A model generated the notes under the pieces. That model was given only the letters and a program-made list of their open reading frames with translations. It ran no database searches and had not been told where the DNA came from. Below are positions 6,464-15,534 of a stretch of DNA of 64,000 bases, piece by piece. The stretch spans positions 124,001 to 188,000 of the forward strand of contig JAKSIB010000001.1 in NCBI GenBank assembly GCA_024399065.1, read 5' to 3'. Position 1 is the first letter of the stretch. Each line of letters starts with the position of its first letter. Source of the stretch: Fibrobacter sp. (GTDB lineage: Bacteria > Fibrobacterota > Fibrobacteria > Fibrobacterales > Fibrobacteraceae). The position numbers were made by a program, and so were the translations under genes.

Positions 6464-8698
6464 CTAAAATCCCATTTTCCGATTTGCAGTAGAACCCGGT
6501 TTTTGCGCCACTTCCTCTAGCAAAGCTGCGGCTACACGGTCAGATGTCAATGTCGTAGGATCCATGTATTTCAAGGTTCCGTAGACGGCGTTGAAATCAC
6601 CAGGGGCGAGCATGGTTTGTTCCTGAATTCGTCTAGGGCATTCCAGGTTCGGGAAGAAGCAGTTCCATACTTCAGCGATTCCTTTCGGCTTCATGTAGTT
6701 GAATTTCAACTTCATGGCAAAACGGCGGCGGCAGGCATTATCCAGCACATCATTAAAGTTGGTGGCGGCGATAAAAACTCCCTTGAAATTTTCCATCTGA
6801 GTCAAGAGTTCGTTCACCCTTGACACTTCAAAGGATTGCAGAGCGCTTTCACGATTTCTCAGCAGGCTGTCTGCTTCGTCTAAGAAAAGAACAGCCTTCT
6901 TTTGTTCCGCCTCGCGGAACATTTTGCGGATATTTTTCTCAGTTTCCCCAACAAACATGCTTTCCAAATCACTGACTCTCTTGACGAGAAGTTTACGGTT
7001 CAGCTCCCTGGCGATGTACTTGGCGTATTCCGTCTTGCCGGTACCCGGCGGACCATAGAACAACATGTTCAAGGATTCTGCAGAATCACATTCCTTGAGC
7101 GTCGTCCATTTCACATCAAAGGCACGAATCACTTTCCAGATCTCATCTTGATTTCCGTCAATGTTCAGAACGTCCTTGGAATATCTGGGCGCATGGCTTG
7201 CGGAGTCTCGCTTTCCGTATTCCAACGGAATGCCGATAAGATTTGCCTGAGCCGTGGCCATCTGGCGAATAATCTCTGTTGCATTCAGCTCGGAACCCGA
7301 TTTTCGAAGTTCCTTCGCAAAGCAAATTGCCTGAGTAACACCGCCCGCAGTAATTGGAATTTCCTTGGAAATACTGACCATTTCCTCGTGGCTCAAAAGC
7401 TCTTGAGCGTCATGCTTTTTGATTACGGATTCCCAGATTTCAACACGCCGTTCAGCATCCAGTCTTTCAAAACAAATGGAGAAATCAAATCGTCTAAGGG
7501 TACTGTCTTCGATACCTCTTATTTCATTGCTGATCCAAATAACCGGAACCTTGATCTGCTCAAGAAAGAAATTCAGCGCACCCTTCTCGCAAAAGTTCAA
7601 GATGTAATCGGCTTCATCTACCAAGAGGATTACCTTATCGTTCCGAAACTTGTACGCGGCAAACAGGACGCTTTCCATTCGTTCAAAAATACCCGAGTCG
7701 CTGTTGTTTCCACGATGAGAACCTCGCGTGCTAAAATTGGTGAGAATGAGAGGGCGATTCAGCTCGCGGGCAATAGACTTTGCCAGCTCAGTTTTGCCGG
7801 TTCCTTCCACACCGTACAGGAAAACGTTCATTCCCTCACCTGGCTTTGCATGCTTGAGCATTTCAAACATGATGTCGACTTCTTTGCGGTCTCTCTTCAG
7901 CTGAGCGTATTCAACACAGTCGCCCTTATAGACTCTGTAGTAACAATCCTCGATATTTTCCCCTTCGCGACCATCTAAAAAATTCTGAATCCTGCCACTC
8001 AACGTCAGATTGTCATAATGGTCATTGATCAGAATTTTCATGCGCATCATGGTGGACGTTGGGGCGATAGCCTGTTCCAATTCCTTGCCATATTCCGGGA
8101 AAAGCTTCTTGATAAAAATGAGAGACGTTTCTTGTTCGTTCTTGTCACAAGTTCCACGGATATCATTGAGAATGGACTTGTCTTTAGTCCAAAGGTAAAG
8201 AAGCAATTCTCCTTCCAAATCCGTCAGGTCAAAGGCCTTCTTGATTTTATTGAAACGCTTGACAAAAGGGTCTCTTGGAGCGACACCCTTTTGGACAATT
8301 TTCAGGTACAGTTCCACAATGGAATCGTATATGAACTTTTTGCGGGAGGCCCTCAAGTCTTCAAATACATTTTGACTGTAACGGCATAAGTCATCCATGT
8401 TCATGGAGACCAAGGCGTCCTTCAGTTCATCATAGTAGCGCGCGAAACTATCCCGTTCGTCTTTACTCAATTTTTTACGCTCTTGATCCACTTCTTTCAA
8501 TATGAGGCGGGCGATGGATTTGGCGCCCTGATCCGGCAAAATTTCCAAGGGCTCGTGTATAGACATAGCAGGACCATACTTGAGCCGACGAGCCCAATAT
8601 TCAAAGCCCTTCACCATGTAGAGGCTTCTGTAATCAGTACCTTTGAGACCACCCTTCCTGATGGTATCGGCAACCTGCTTGAAATATTCCTTCTTCAT
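6464..8698 (-). CDS. Tandem AAA+ ATPase with helical N-terminal region
   Basis: 744 aa. Residues 1-285 are charged and helical with no recognised domain. AAA+ module 1 has Walker A GVEGTGKTE (296-304), Walker B ILLVDEAD (357-364), sensor 1 WISNE and Arg-rich LRRFDF. Module 2 has GPPGTGKTE (549-557), LFLDEAD (604-610), ATNFND and CRRRF. Both modules keep their key residues, so both probably hydrolyse ATP. This layout recalls Cdc48-like or McrB-like motors but the N-domain is distinct. It is divergent from the methylase gene across a 156-bp control region, and cotranscribed with the GIY-YIG gene. Confidence 0.85.
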   Translation of the reverse strand: MKKEYFKQVADTIRKGGLKGTDYRSLYMVKGFEYWARRLKYGPAMSIHEPLEILPDQGAKSIARLILKEVDQERKKLSKDERDSFARYYDELKDALVSMNMDDLCRYSQNVFEDLRASRKKFIYDSIVELYLKIVQKGVAPRDPFVKRFNKIKKAFDLTDLEGELLLYLWTKDKSILNDIRGTCDKNEQETSLIFIKKLFPEYGKELEQAIAPTSTMMRMKILINDHYDNLTLSGRIQNFLDGREGENIEDCYYRVYKGDCVEYAQLKRDRKEVDIMFEMLKHAKPGEGMNVFLYGVEGTGKTELAKSIARELNRPLILTNFSTRGSHRGNNSDSGIFERMESVLFAAYKFRNDKVILLVDEADYILNFCEKGALNFFLEQIKVPVIWISNEIRGIEDSTLRRFDFSICFERLDAERRVEIWESVIKKHDAQELLSHEEMVSISKEIPITAGGVTQAICFAKELRKSGSELNATEIIRQMATAQANLIGIPLEYGKRDSASHAPRYSKDVLNIDGNQDEIWKVIRAFDVKWTTLKECDSAESLNMLFYGPPGTGKTEYAKYIARELNRKLLVKRVSDLESMFVGETEKNIRKMFREAEQKKAVLFLDEADSLLRNRESALQSFEVSRVNELLTQMENFKGVFIAATNFNDVLDNACRRRFAMKLKFNYMKPKGIAEVWNCFFPNLECPRRIQEQTMLAPGDFNAVYGTLKYMDPTTLTSDRVAAALLEEVAQKPGSTANRKMGF

Positions 8699-8762
8699 TT
8701 TGGACCTCTTTTTTGCCTATTTGAAATTTTTACTGGGAAAATTTCAATCCATTATCTATATT

Positions 8763-8819
8763 TTAGGTATTGCTTTACCTAATTTTAAATATAAGTAAAT
8801 TTTCTGTCATAATCTGACA
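8763..8819. promoter_or_regulatory. Divergent control region with two inverted repeats
   Basis: Between the AAA+ and methylase genes, TTAGGTA-N6-TACCTAA lies at 8763-8782 and TGTCA-N5-TGACA at 8805-8819. The second overlaps the likely methylase promoter (ATTATAAAT at about 8819-8827). An identical TGTCA-N5-TGACA occurs before rtcB at 16224. Both divergent genes have similar leaders with AAAAGAGG before the ATG. Confidence 0.5.
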
Positions 8820-8854
8820 TTATAAATCGTTTTTTAGAGAAAAAAGAGGCAAAA

Positions 8855-10654
8855 ATGGGACAAAAGGACGTCAAAAAGTTGGTTCGCGACCTTCAGAATG
8901 CGGCAAAAAAGATTTCTTCCGGCAACGAGACCTATTTTGCGGCGGCATTCATGGCCTTTATGCTGCGTGAAAATCGCAACTACAACAGGTTCCTTTTGCC
9001 ATACGACGCCTTTGAACCGCCCAAGGACGCCCCGCAGGATGTCGTTGCAGCAGCAAAGAACTTTAATATTGCCCCAGTCTGGCAGGAGTTCCAAGACTCG
9101 TTCTCGGAATACTTCTGCGAAGATTACGAGAACGCCATTCATTTCATTGGAGAAAATTACAGTAAATCAGTTTCTGCGCCAGCAACACCGAAATCTGTTT
9201 CGGATTTGGCGATTGCTTTGTTGGATGTAAAGTCTAATGATTGCGTCATTGATATCGGTAGCGGATGCGGCAATTTTCTTACCCAGGCAAGTGTGAAACG
9301 TGACGTTGAACTTTGCGGAATCGAAAAGGATTCCTACGCTCACCTCATTTCCCTTTTACGACTGTATGTTTCTGGCGTCAGAAATTTTGAGAAGATAATT
9401 TCAGACGATGCTTTCAAGTGGCACCTTCCGGGATTTGACAAAGGAGGCCGACTGGGCCGGGCGTATCGCGTCTATAAGAATCCACGCAAGATATTTGCCA
9501 ACTATCCGTTTGCCGCCCGCGCAAAGGCTCTGGGTGATAACGCCACAAAATTCGCATGGGAACTGAAAAGGCAACTGGGACTTTCTCAGGACATTTATTC
9601 CGCGGATTGGATGTATAACGGCCTTGCCTGCATCATGATGGGGTTCCCAGGAATGGCCGTAACCGTGATGGGAGCAGGTAGTGCCTGGAAACAAAACGAC
9701 GCTATCGTACGAGAGACTTTTGTAAAAAAGGACCTGATTGATGCTGTCATCGAACTGCCTCCCAAAATTTTACCAGGGACTGCCGCTGATTTGTGCATGA
9801 TAGTATTCAAGCCCTGTTCCAAAGGAGTAAAGCTGATTGATGCCCGCAGCGAGGGAATTATCGGCCGTAGAGAAACTGTCCTTAATGAAGTGATGATCGA
9901 CCGCATCATGGATCTTTACAAAAATACAGAACCCACTACTGCGGAGGATTTGAAGAAAGCAAATTATTGCCTGATTGCAAGCCGATTTGAGGCTGAAAAA
10001 AACGCCATCGGCACAAACGTCGAGAACATGCCCCCCAAAAAAGGCTATGCAACAAGAGTGCTGGGTAATTTCTGCCAACTGAAACGCGGCGCCATGATTT
10101 CATCAGAAGAATTGGACGAAGCCTTGTGCAAAAAAAGTGTAGGTTTCCGCTATATGGTTCCTAGCAACATTGTCAATGGCGAAGTCGCGCAGAACTTGCC
10201 CTTCATTGACCCGTACCTTCTGAAACGGAGAGTCAATTTAAACCTGTACTGTGCAAAGCCTCAAAACATCGTGATGACAAAGAATGGGTTCCCTTGCCGA
10301 TTGGCTGTAATCCCTAATGATTCTCAGGATACCGCACCAGATCGGATTCTTGTGAACAACAACCTCTTCATTATCAATGTGGACGGAACCGTTGCGGATT
10401 CGGAATATGTGAAGCTATTCTTGGAAAGTTCTCGCGGCCAGTCACTCATCAAGAACAGTATGGTGGGTGGCAATGTGCAGACCATCGACCAAAAGGCATT
10501 CCTGAATATTGTGATTCCGTTACCCTCGCTGGACAAGCAAAAAGCATTCGTCAAAAAACACAACGCCACTCAAGCCCAAGTCAAGAAAATCCGCCAGCAA
10601 CTAGAAGAGGCCTTGAGTAAGGCCTCTGTGGAGTTGGATGAGGAGATGGGGTGA
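8855..10654 (+). CDS. N6-adenine DNA methylase (HsdM-like) with a fused specificity-type C-terminus
   Basis: 599 aa. The N-terminal helical part (1-110) resembles HsdM. SAM motif I is VIDIGSGCGNF (131-141), after the TP-x-SVSDL element. Motif IV is NYPF (216-219), where HsdM enzymes have NPPF. From about residue 395 the protein reads like a type I specificity subunit: RVLGNFCQLKRG, IPLPSLDKQKAF and a C-terminal coiled coil. One protein may therefore both recognise and modify DNA. The ending overlaps no neighbour; the PLD gene follows after 109 nt on the same strand. It is likely the self-marking component of a restriction-type system. Confidence 0.8.
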   Translation: MGQKDVKKLVRDLQNAAKKISSGNETYFAAAFMAFMLRENRNYNRFLLPYDAFEPPKDAPQDVVAAAKNFNIAPVWQEFQDSFSEYFCEDYENAIHFIGENYSKSVSAPATPKSVSDLAIALLDVKSNDCVIDIGSGCGNFLTQASVKRDVELCGIEKDSYAHLISLLRLYVSGVRNFEKIISDDAFKWHLPGFDKGGRLGRAYRVYKNPRKIFANYPFAARAKALGDNATKFAWELKRQLGLSQDIYSADWMYNGLACIMMGFPGMAVTVMGAGSAWKQNDAIVRETFVKKDLIDAVIELPPKILPGTAADLCMIVFKPCSKGVKLIDARSEGIIGRRETVLNEVMIDRIMDLYKNTEPTTAEDLKKANYCLIASRFEAEKNAIGTNVENMPPKKGYATRVLGNFCQLKRGAMISSEELDEALCKKSVGFRYMVPSNIVNGEVAQNLPFIDPYLLKRRVNLNLYCAKPQNIVMTKNGFPCRLAVIPNDSQDTAPDRILVNNNLFIINVDGTVADSEYVKLFLESSRGQSLIKNSMVGGNVQTIDQKAFLNIVIPLPSLDKQKAFVKKHNATQAQVKKIRQQLEEALSKASVELDEEMG

Positions 10655-10763
10655 GAGGGAGAATAAAAAAAAGAATTTGTTTACGCACAATTGCTTGAAT
10701 TGATTTAAATTGGAAAAGTAAAGTTAAAAAACAGAAGAATCCTATTGAAGGGAGTGAACAAAG

Positions 10764-12227
10764 ATGAAATTCTTATCTACGGGCAAATGCTTTAAGGACA
10801 ATAAAAAGCCTACTAAGGTAGGATATTTGGGGAAAAGAACAATTGAAGCTTCTGGAAAACTTCAAAAACTCATAATAGTGTCCGCATATACAGATGCAGC
10901 TCTTATAAACAAAGCTATATCTTGGTTTGGCAAAGAGCGTGATTGTCGTGGTCGAGGGCATATTGCAATATATCTTGATGCTGACTCTAGTCGTTATTAC
11001 TCTTCTTCAAAAGAAAAAACACGTCTTAATGAACTTGCAAGAATGATCAAACAAAGATTTGATAAGAATAGTGGAATTTACTTAGTAAATTGTTCGGCAT
11101 TATTTCACTCTAAATTCATATTAAGCGAATCAACTACACATTGTCAAGTTGTTTTAGGATCTATCAATTTTACAAGCCGAGCTTTTGAAAAAAACGAGGA
11201 AATAGCATTATCTTATTGTTGGTCAAAAAAGCCAAGTCATCCTACTGAAGAAGCTTTGAAAAATAAATTGGAAAGTTATATAGGAGCGTTAGATTGTTCA
11301 AAGATCCCCAATAGCACTGAAAAAAAGAAGATTTTCTCAGTACGAAGTCAACTGTTAAACGGATCGTTGTATAACGAGTTAAAAGAACAAGCTTCGTTCA
11401 GATTTGATTTGCATCTGCCAGACGAGTATTTGAGTTACTTGAACGCGAAAAGAAAGAAAAATGATGACATTCCCCTTGACATAAAAACATCGGGTTCTGT
11501 ATCACTGGAATATCTTCTTCAAATTGCAGGGATTGAAACGAAATTTTACGAAAAAAATGTTTCTCGTGGACGAAAAAATTGGAAAAATTACGCTATAGAA
11601 ACCTGTTTTGGTTTTTGGGTGCCAAACGGATACAAATCCTCCGCTGTTGAAATTGATATTGGAAAATTCGCTAATCAAAAAAAGAATAAGCTAAATGATC
11701 TTTATTCTAAAGTCAATACTAATAAGGAAAAATTAGTTGATTCTTTCATGAATTTGATGGAAAAAATAAAGGAAGATAGAAAACAGTATTTTAAAAATTC
11801 GATTGGCATAAATGGAGAATACTCGCCACATAACGAAAATGACAACTGGATATACGACAGAGAACCAAGTACGTCCATTCAAAAAGATGTGAGTGATTGG
11901 ATCAAAGGAATTACAAATAAGATAAATCCTAGTAATAAAAGATATAAGGATTATCAACAACGTTTGTGTCGAGGTGTTTCAGTAGTAAATGTTCCTGATG
12001 TATGGACGGAAGATCCCTTGTCTACAGAAGAATTTGAAAGCTCTCTTTACGATTCCATAAAATACTATTTATCTGTAAAAGACAAGGTTGTAAAAAAAAT
12101 ATGTTCAGTCATTGACGGCAAAATAAAAGAGACAATGCCTGACTATCTCGCCAGCAAACTGACTCAAACACAAATTCTTGAGGCTTTCAGTAATGCGAGT
12201 TTTTTGATAGAGGAAGAAAAAAAATAG
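10764..12227 (+). CDS. Phospholipase D-like nuclease
   Basis: 487 aa. His115-x-Lys117 followed by GSINFTS (132-138) is the HKD half-motif of the PLD superfamily. One copy is visible, so activity may need a dimer, as in BfiI-type and Nuc endonucleases. The part after about residue 190 is Lys-rich, has no recognised motif, and could bind DNA. The gene is clearly richer in A+T than its neighbours, a sign of transfer. GGGAG precedes the ATG at 10764. It follows the methylase in the same direction, so it may be the cutting partner; restriction function is inference. Confidence 0.7.
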   Translation: MKFLSTGKCFKDNKKPTKVGYLGKRTIEASGKLQKLIIVSAYTDAALINKAISWFGKERDCRGRGHIAIYLDADSSRYYSSSKEKTRLNELARMIKQRFDKNSGIYLVNCSALFHSKFILSESTTHCQVVLGSINFTSRAFEKNEEIALSYCWSKKPSHPTEEALKNKLESYIGALDCSKIPNSTEKKKIFSVRSQLLNGSLYNELKEQASFRFDLHLPDEYLSYLNAKRKKNDDIPLDIKTSGSVSLEYLLQIAGIETKFYEKNVSRGRKNWKNYAIETCFGFWVPNGYKSSAVEIDIGKFANQKKNKLNDLYSKVNTNKEKLVDSFMNLMEKIKEDRKQYFKNSIGINGEYSPHNENDNWIYDREPSTSIQKDVSDWIKGITNKINPSNKRYKDYQQRLCRGVSVVNVPDVWTEDPLSTEEFESSLYDSIKYYLSVKDKVVKKICSVIDGKIKETMPDYLASKLTQTQILEAFSNASFLIEEEKK

Positions 12228-12277
12228 AGCGCTCTTTTTACTTTTTGATGAACTGTTGAATAACTGATGTCAAAAAC

Positions 12278-12307
12278 AAAAACGCAGCTCTAAAGGGCTG
12301 CGTTTTT
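12278..12307. terminator. Bidirectional terminator between PLD and HNH genes
   Basis: Stem AAAACGCAGC/GCTGCGTTTT with a short loop and A/T runs on both sides, between convergent genes. Confidence 0.85.
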
Positions 12308-12318
12308 GAGTTAGCGGA

Positions 12319-13299
12319 TTATTTTTCCCTATCTTGCCACACATTTTTCCTATGATAGGACATGAATCGTTTCTGATTAGCGTTAAGCTTTTTTCTTAGT
12401 TTTAAATCTTTTGATAATCCAAGGATTTCCCAATCTTTTTTCTTCACCTTTTTAGAAATTTTGATTGTTCCGTTATCTTCAAAAGTTATTAATCCCTTAT
12501 CAAAAAGAGCGTCAAAATTAGCCGTAAGAATCAATCCATTATCTGGAGAAATTCTGTCTTTAGCGGTATCGCATTTCTTCCATGGTTTTGCATGACTTGC
12601 AATTAAAACGCCCTTTGTTGTGCAACTAGAGACGGCACAAGCGTTATCCCATTTTTTCATTAAATCATCTTTGTATTTTCCATGACCAACTCGAGCATCA
12701 ATAACAGCTTTTCGAGTCGTGTCATCCAAAATGGTCTCATCAAGAGACGGAAGGAATGTTTCAAAAAAATTCTTTATAGCACAAATTGCACCATCTTTTT
12801 TTATATCAAAATAGTACGAAAGGTATCCCCAATTATTTTTTCCAACACTCAGTTTCTTTATTTCTTCATTTTCCAAGCACAAGGCAACCCTTCGACAAAC
12901 ATTTCCGTTTTCATTTTCGGTTGTATATTCAGCAATCAAAGTATTGAAATTATCGATTTTGTATGTTTCAATTTCTGTGCTAAATAAACAAACGGGAATA
13001 GATCTATCTGTCGCATATCTCAAAAAATCTTCAGATTTCATTTTTTCAGTGAAGTCAACAGCAAAACAATATCTTATCCCGCCTTCTTCTTTTGGCTTGC
13101 AAGAGTCAACCCACAATTCCACGGGATATTCTTTTCCCTTTATTTTTATGCAGTCCAATTCAACAAACTGATACTTGTCGCCGTCTTCACCTTCGCCAAA
13201 AGAATTGAAAGGGTATTTTGTGCATCCAACTTCTAGTAATTCGTCCTCATACATTTTTACAAATTTTTTGAGCGCCTCGTTAAGTTCTTTTGCGGACAT
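12319..13299 (-). CDS. HNH endonuclease
   Basis: 326 aa from ATG 13299, which has AGGAG 6 nt upstream; the longer in-frame start at 13320 is less likely. The C-terminal part is an HNH_2-type domain: Cys221 and Cys226, ASHAKPW (His236), then DRISPDNGLIL and DALFDKGLI (254-271). The N-terminal 200 residues have no recognised motif and may recognise DNA or bind a partner. Similar proteins are common as stand-alone restriction or Mrr-like enzymes. The gene is A+T-rich like the PLD gene and converges on it, so it looks like part of the same island. Confidence 0.8.
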   Translation of the reverse strand: MSAKELNEALKKFVKMYEDELLEVGCTKYPFNSFGEGEDGDKYQFVELDCIKIKGKEYPVELWVDSCKPKEEGGIRYCFAVDFTEKMKSEDFLRYATDRSIPVCLFSTEIETYKIDNFNTLIAEYTTENENGNVCRRVALCLENEEIKKLSVGKNNWGYLSYYFDIKKDGAICAIKNFFETFLPSLDETILDDTTRKAVIDARVGHGKYKDDLMKKWDNACAVSSCTTKGVLIASHAKPWKKCDTAKDRISPDNGLILTANFDALFDKGLITFEDNGTIKISKKVKKKDWEILGLSKDLKLRKKLNANQKRFMSYHRKNVWQDREK

Positions 13300-13503
13300 A
13301 ATGATCTCCTTTATTTTCAATTAATATAAACTTTTTTCAAGAAAAGATTAAATGTCGTTGACCAGAAACACTTCAAAAGCTCTTGTTCAATGATATTTCG
13401 ATGCTGTTTGATAACGTCTCGTAAAAGTTATAATAATGTCATCTTTTGACACTTTTCCCAATCTATATTTACCTGTGAGCCAGTCACGAAAAATGGGGGC
13501 GGC

Positions 13504-14043
13504 ATGTCAAAATGTATTCTCAAGAGTATACGTCGAGAGGTTTCTGAATACGGGTTTGATCCAGAAGCTTTCAATGCCGAAATTTCGGTTCTTACGGAAA
13601 AGGGCAAAACCCTTTACTTTACAATTGTGGACTTGGATGACACTCCGAGAATCTACAGGACCACGAGAAGTATTTTTGAAAAAGTCTTGAATAGTGGCAT
13701 GAAAAATTCGGATGAAGCAAGCCGTCTTTCCGAAGACGAACTGGAGGAAGCGGGCAGCAAATACTTTACCAAATTATTTGAAAAGCATGGTGTTTGTCGC
13801 GGAGATAGTTACGAAGTCTTTTATTGCGACGATGCCGTTGGCGGCGAATACCGCGAGGCCATCCGGGCGCTGATTTACCTGGTCTGTTGTTGCGACATGG
13901 AATTTGAGCATATTTCCAAAGAGTGGATTGACAAGACCATCGGCGATTTCGAAATCCCCATGTGCGATGTGGAACAGGCTTCTAACCTCGGCATTGAACT
14001 AGAAGAACTTTATGAAGACGACGATGAAGACGAATCAATTTAA
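13504..14043 (+). CDS. Acidic protein of unknown function
   Basis: 179 aa. The family is not recognised. The protein is soluble, strongly acidic, with two neighbouring Cys (LVCCCDMEFE) and a tail of Asp and Glu (EELYEDDDEDE). There is no signal peptide or membrane segment. A start in the other frame at 13436 gives a shorter shadow and was discarded. The 204 bases before it hold the HNH promoter region and nothing else clear. The next feature starts 23 nt downstream, so the two may be cotranscribed. Confidence 0.6.
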   Translation: MSKCILKSIRREVSEYGFDPEAFNAEISVLTEKGKTLYFTIVDLDDTPRIYRTTRSIFEKVLNSGMKNSDEASRLSEDELEEAGSKYFTKLFEKHGVCRGDSYEVFYCDDAVGGEYREAIRALIYLVCCCDMEFEHISKEWIDKTIGDFEIPMCDVEQASNLGIELEELYEDDDEDESI

Positions 14044-14066
14044 ACCGATAACTCGTAGGAGTCTTT

Positions 14067-14397
14067 ATGAAAGTTGTTATCCTTACCTGGAATCCGGCGA
14101 ATTCCGATTTCAAAATTGAAGATATTTGACCACGATTTGGACACTAGCAGCCTGGATCGTTTGAAAGAGGATTTGGAATGTCGCCTTGGCTACTCGTTGA
14201 AGTGGGACGAGAAAGTTCCACCAACGGATCCGCGTAAAGGGTTCTATTTAACTTATGAGCATGGTGGCATTTCCATTAACGATCATGGCGTTGCCGGCGT
14301 CACGCTAAATTACTATGAGATCAGCAAAGAGAGATGGGTCTTGCAATATCCGAATTATTTGAATTCTGCACTAAAATCCAAGAAAAAGAAGCAGTAA
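14067..14397 (+). pseudogene. Frameshifted EVE-like (PUA-fold) gene fragment
   Basis: From ATG 14067 (AGGAG upstream) the product begins MKVVILTWNPANSDFKIEDI and then stops. Its start matches that of the next gene (STYVLSWNPKKSNF). The next frame is open from within this stretch to 14397, reading FDHDLDTSSLDRLKEDLE and on to a Lys-rich end. A one-base change or a fusion of two unrelated pieces would explain it. The second part has no recognised domain and is much shorter than the neighbouring paralogue. Confidence 0.55.
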
Positions 14398-14470
14398 AAA
14401 TTGCTTTTATCGGCTTTTTTTTTCATTTGATGGTAAATTTAGAGAGAGCAAATAAGTTACAGGAGATTTT

Positions 14471-15289
14471 ATGAGTACTTATGTTTTGAGTTGGAACCCG
14501 AAAAAATCAAATTTCAGAGCAAACGACTTAAAAAAGGCGTTTAAAGAATACGGGGAATCAGATGAGTACGTCCTTAAGTGGGGAATCTCCAAAAACACCT
14601 CGTTTGAAAATGGGGATAGATTCTTTTTAGTACGCCAAGAGAATGGCAAAGCTGATGTTATAATGAGTGGCGAGGCTGCTTCCTGGGCTGACTACGACAA
14701 TAACGATAAAAGGTTTATAGATTTACGGCCCGATTACATTGTCGATCCTAAAAAATCGATCCTTGAGAATTCCGAACTGAAAAAGAAACTTCCAAAAATC
14801 AAATGGGATGAGTTTCGTGATGAAATAGAATTGAGCGATTCTAATGCGGAGAAGTTGGAATGGCTTTGGGTCGAGACCCTGTATAAAGAAGCTCCTTCCG
14901 CAACTCAAAAAATTTACTATAAGAATTGTCCCGCTTTAATTGGATATAGCGTGCAAAAGGAAACCGGGACTGCCTGCGAAATTTGTCGTCAGGACATCAA
15001 TGAGATCTTTGATACGAGTTTCATGGATAAAATTAATCTTAGTCCATTGGCATATGGTGTATATATGTTCCCGTCCGCTCGAACAGCCAAGTCGGCAAGG
15101 TCGTTATTCCATACGATATGTCCTAGTTGCAAGGCTGTTTATAACATGCTTTGCTTAGTAGAAAACAATAGCCAGCCTTTGGCCATTGAATGGCTGAGAA
15201 CGATTTTGAAGAAAGCTCCTCTAAAAAAGGAATCTTCGCAGAGTAAATCTCGTTTACCCACGCAACAGGATATTGAGTTCCCTGAATAA
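14471..15289 (+). CDS. EVE-like N-terminal domain protein with zinc-finger/HNH-like C-terminus
   Basis: 272 aa. Residues 1-95 (YVLSWNPKKSNF, NGDRFFLVRQ, VIMSGEAASW) look like an EVE/PUA-type fold, which reads modified bases in restriction and RNA systems. The C-terminal part has Cys169-x2-Cys172 and His214-x2-Cys217-x2-Cys220, a zinc-binding frame as in HNH enzymes, but no clear catalytic His-Asn pair is seen. AGGAG lies 6 nt before the ATG. It sits next to a broken paralogue and the defence island, so a role in sensing foreign or modified nucleic acid is a reasonable guess. Confidence 0.6.
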   Translation: MSTYVLSWNPKKSNFRANDLKKAFKEYGESDEYVLKWGISKNTSFENGDRFFLVRQENGKADVIMSGEAASWADYDNNDKRFIDLRPDYIVDPKKSILENSELKKKLPKIKWDEFRDEIELSDSNAEKLEWLWVETLYKEAPSATQKIYYKNCPALIGYSVQKETGTACEICRQDINEIFDTSFMDKINLSPLAYGVYMFPSARTAKSARSLFHTICPSCKAVYNMLCLVENNSQPLAIEWLRTILKKAPLKKESSQSKSRLPTQQDIEFPE

Positions 15290-15399
15290 TGGGGTATTTT
15301 TCCCTTTCGCTTTGAACTATTAAGTATTTCTTAATGGTTGCCTCTGGTGGTAATTCTTCACCTTCGTATGTATTTTGTCATTGAAGATGACTATTAATT

Positions 15400-15437
15400 A
15401 ACCTACTACAATTATTCATATTTGTAGTAGGTTTTTT
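15400..15437. terminator. Strong terminator
   Basis: Perfect 12-bp stem AACCTACTACAA/TTGTAGTAGGTT, 10-nt loop, then TTTT. It lies between two convergent genes; the remaining bases of 15290-15534 show nothing. Confidence 0.85.
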
Positions 15438-15534
15438 GTACAACTAAGGAATTTGCGTTCTTTACCGAAAGAATTGCTTGCACAGAAATTATAAAGAATT
15501 GTCTGGCATCAAACTTACTTGAGGCTCAGGTGGT

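Noticed and set aside
6902-7978. Plus-strand ORF inside the AAA+ gene
   Set aside because: Antisense shadow with no recognisable domain; the minus-strand frame has both Walker motifs.
15290-15399. A possible gene in the gap after the EVE-like gene
   Set aside because: No start with a ribosome site and no open frame of useful length.
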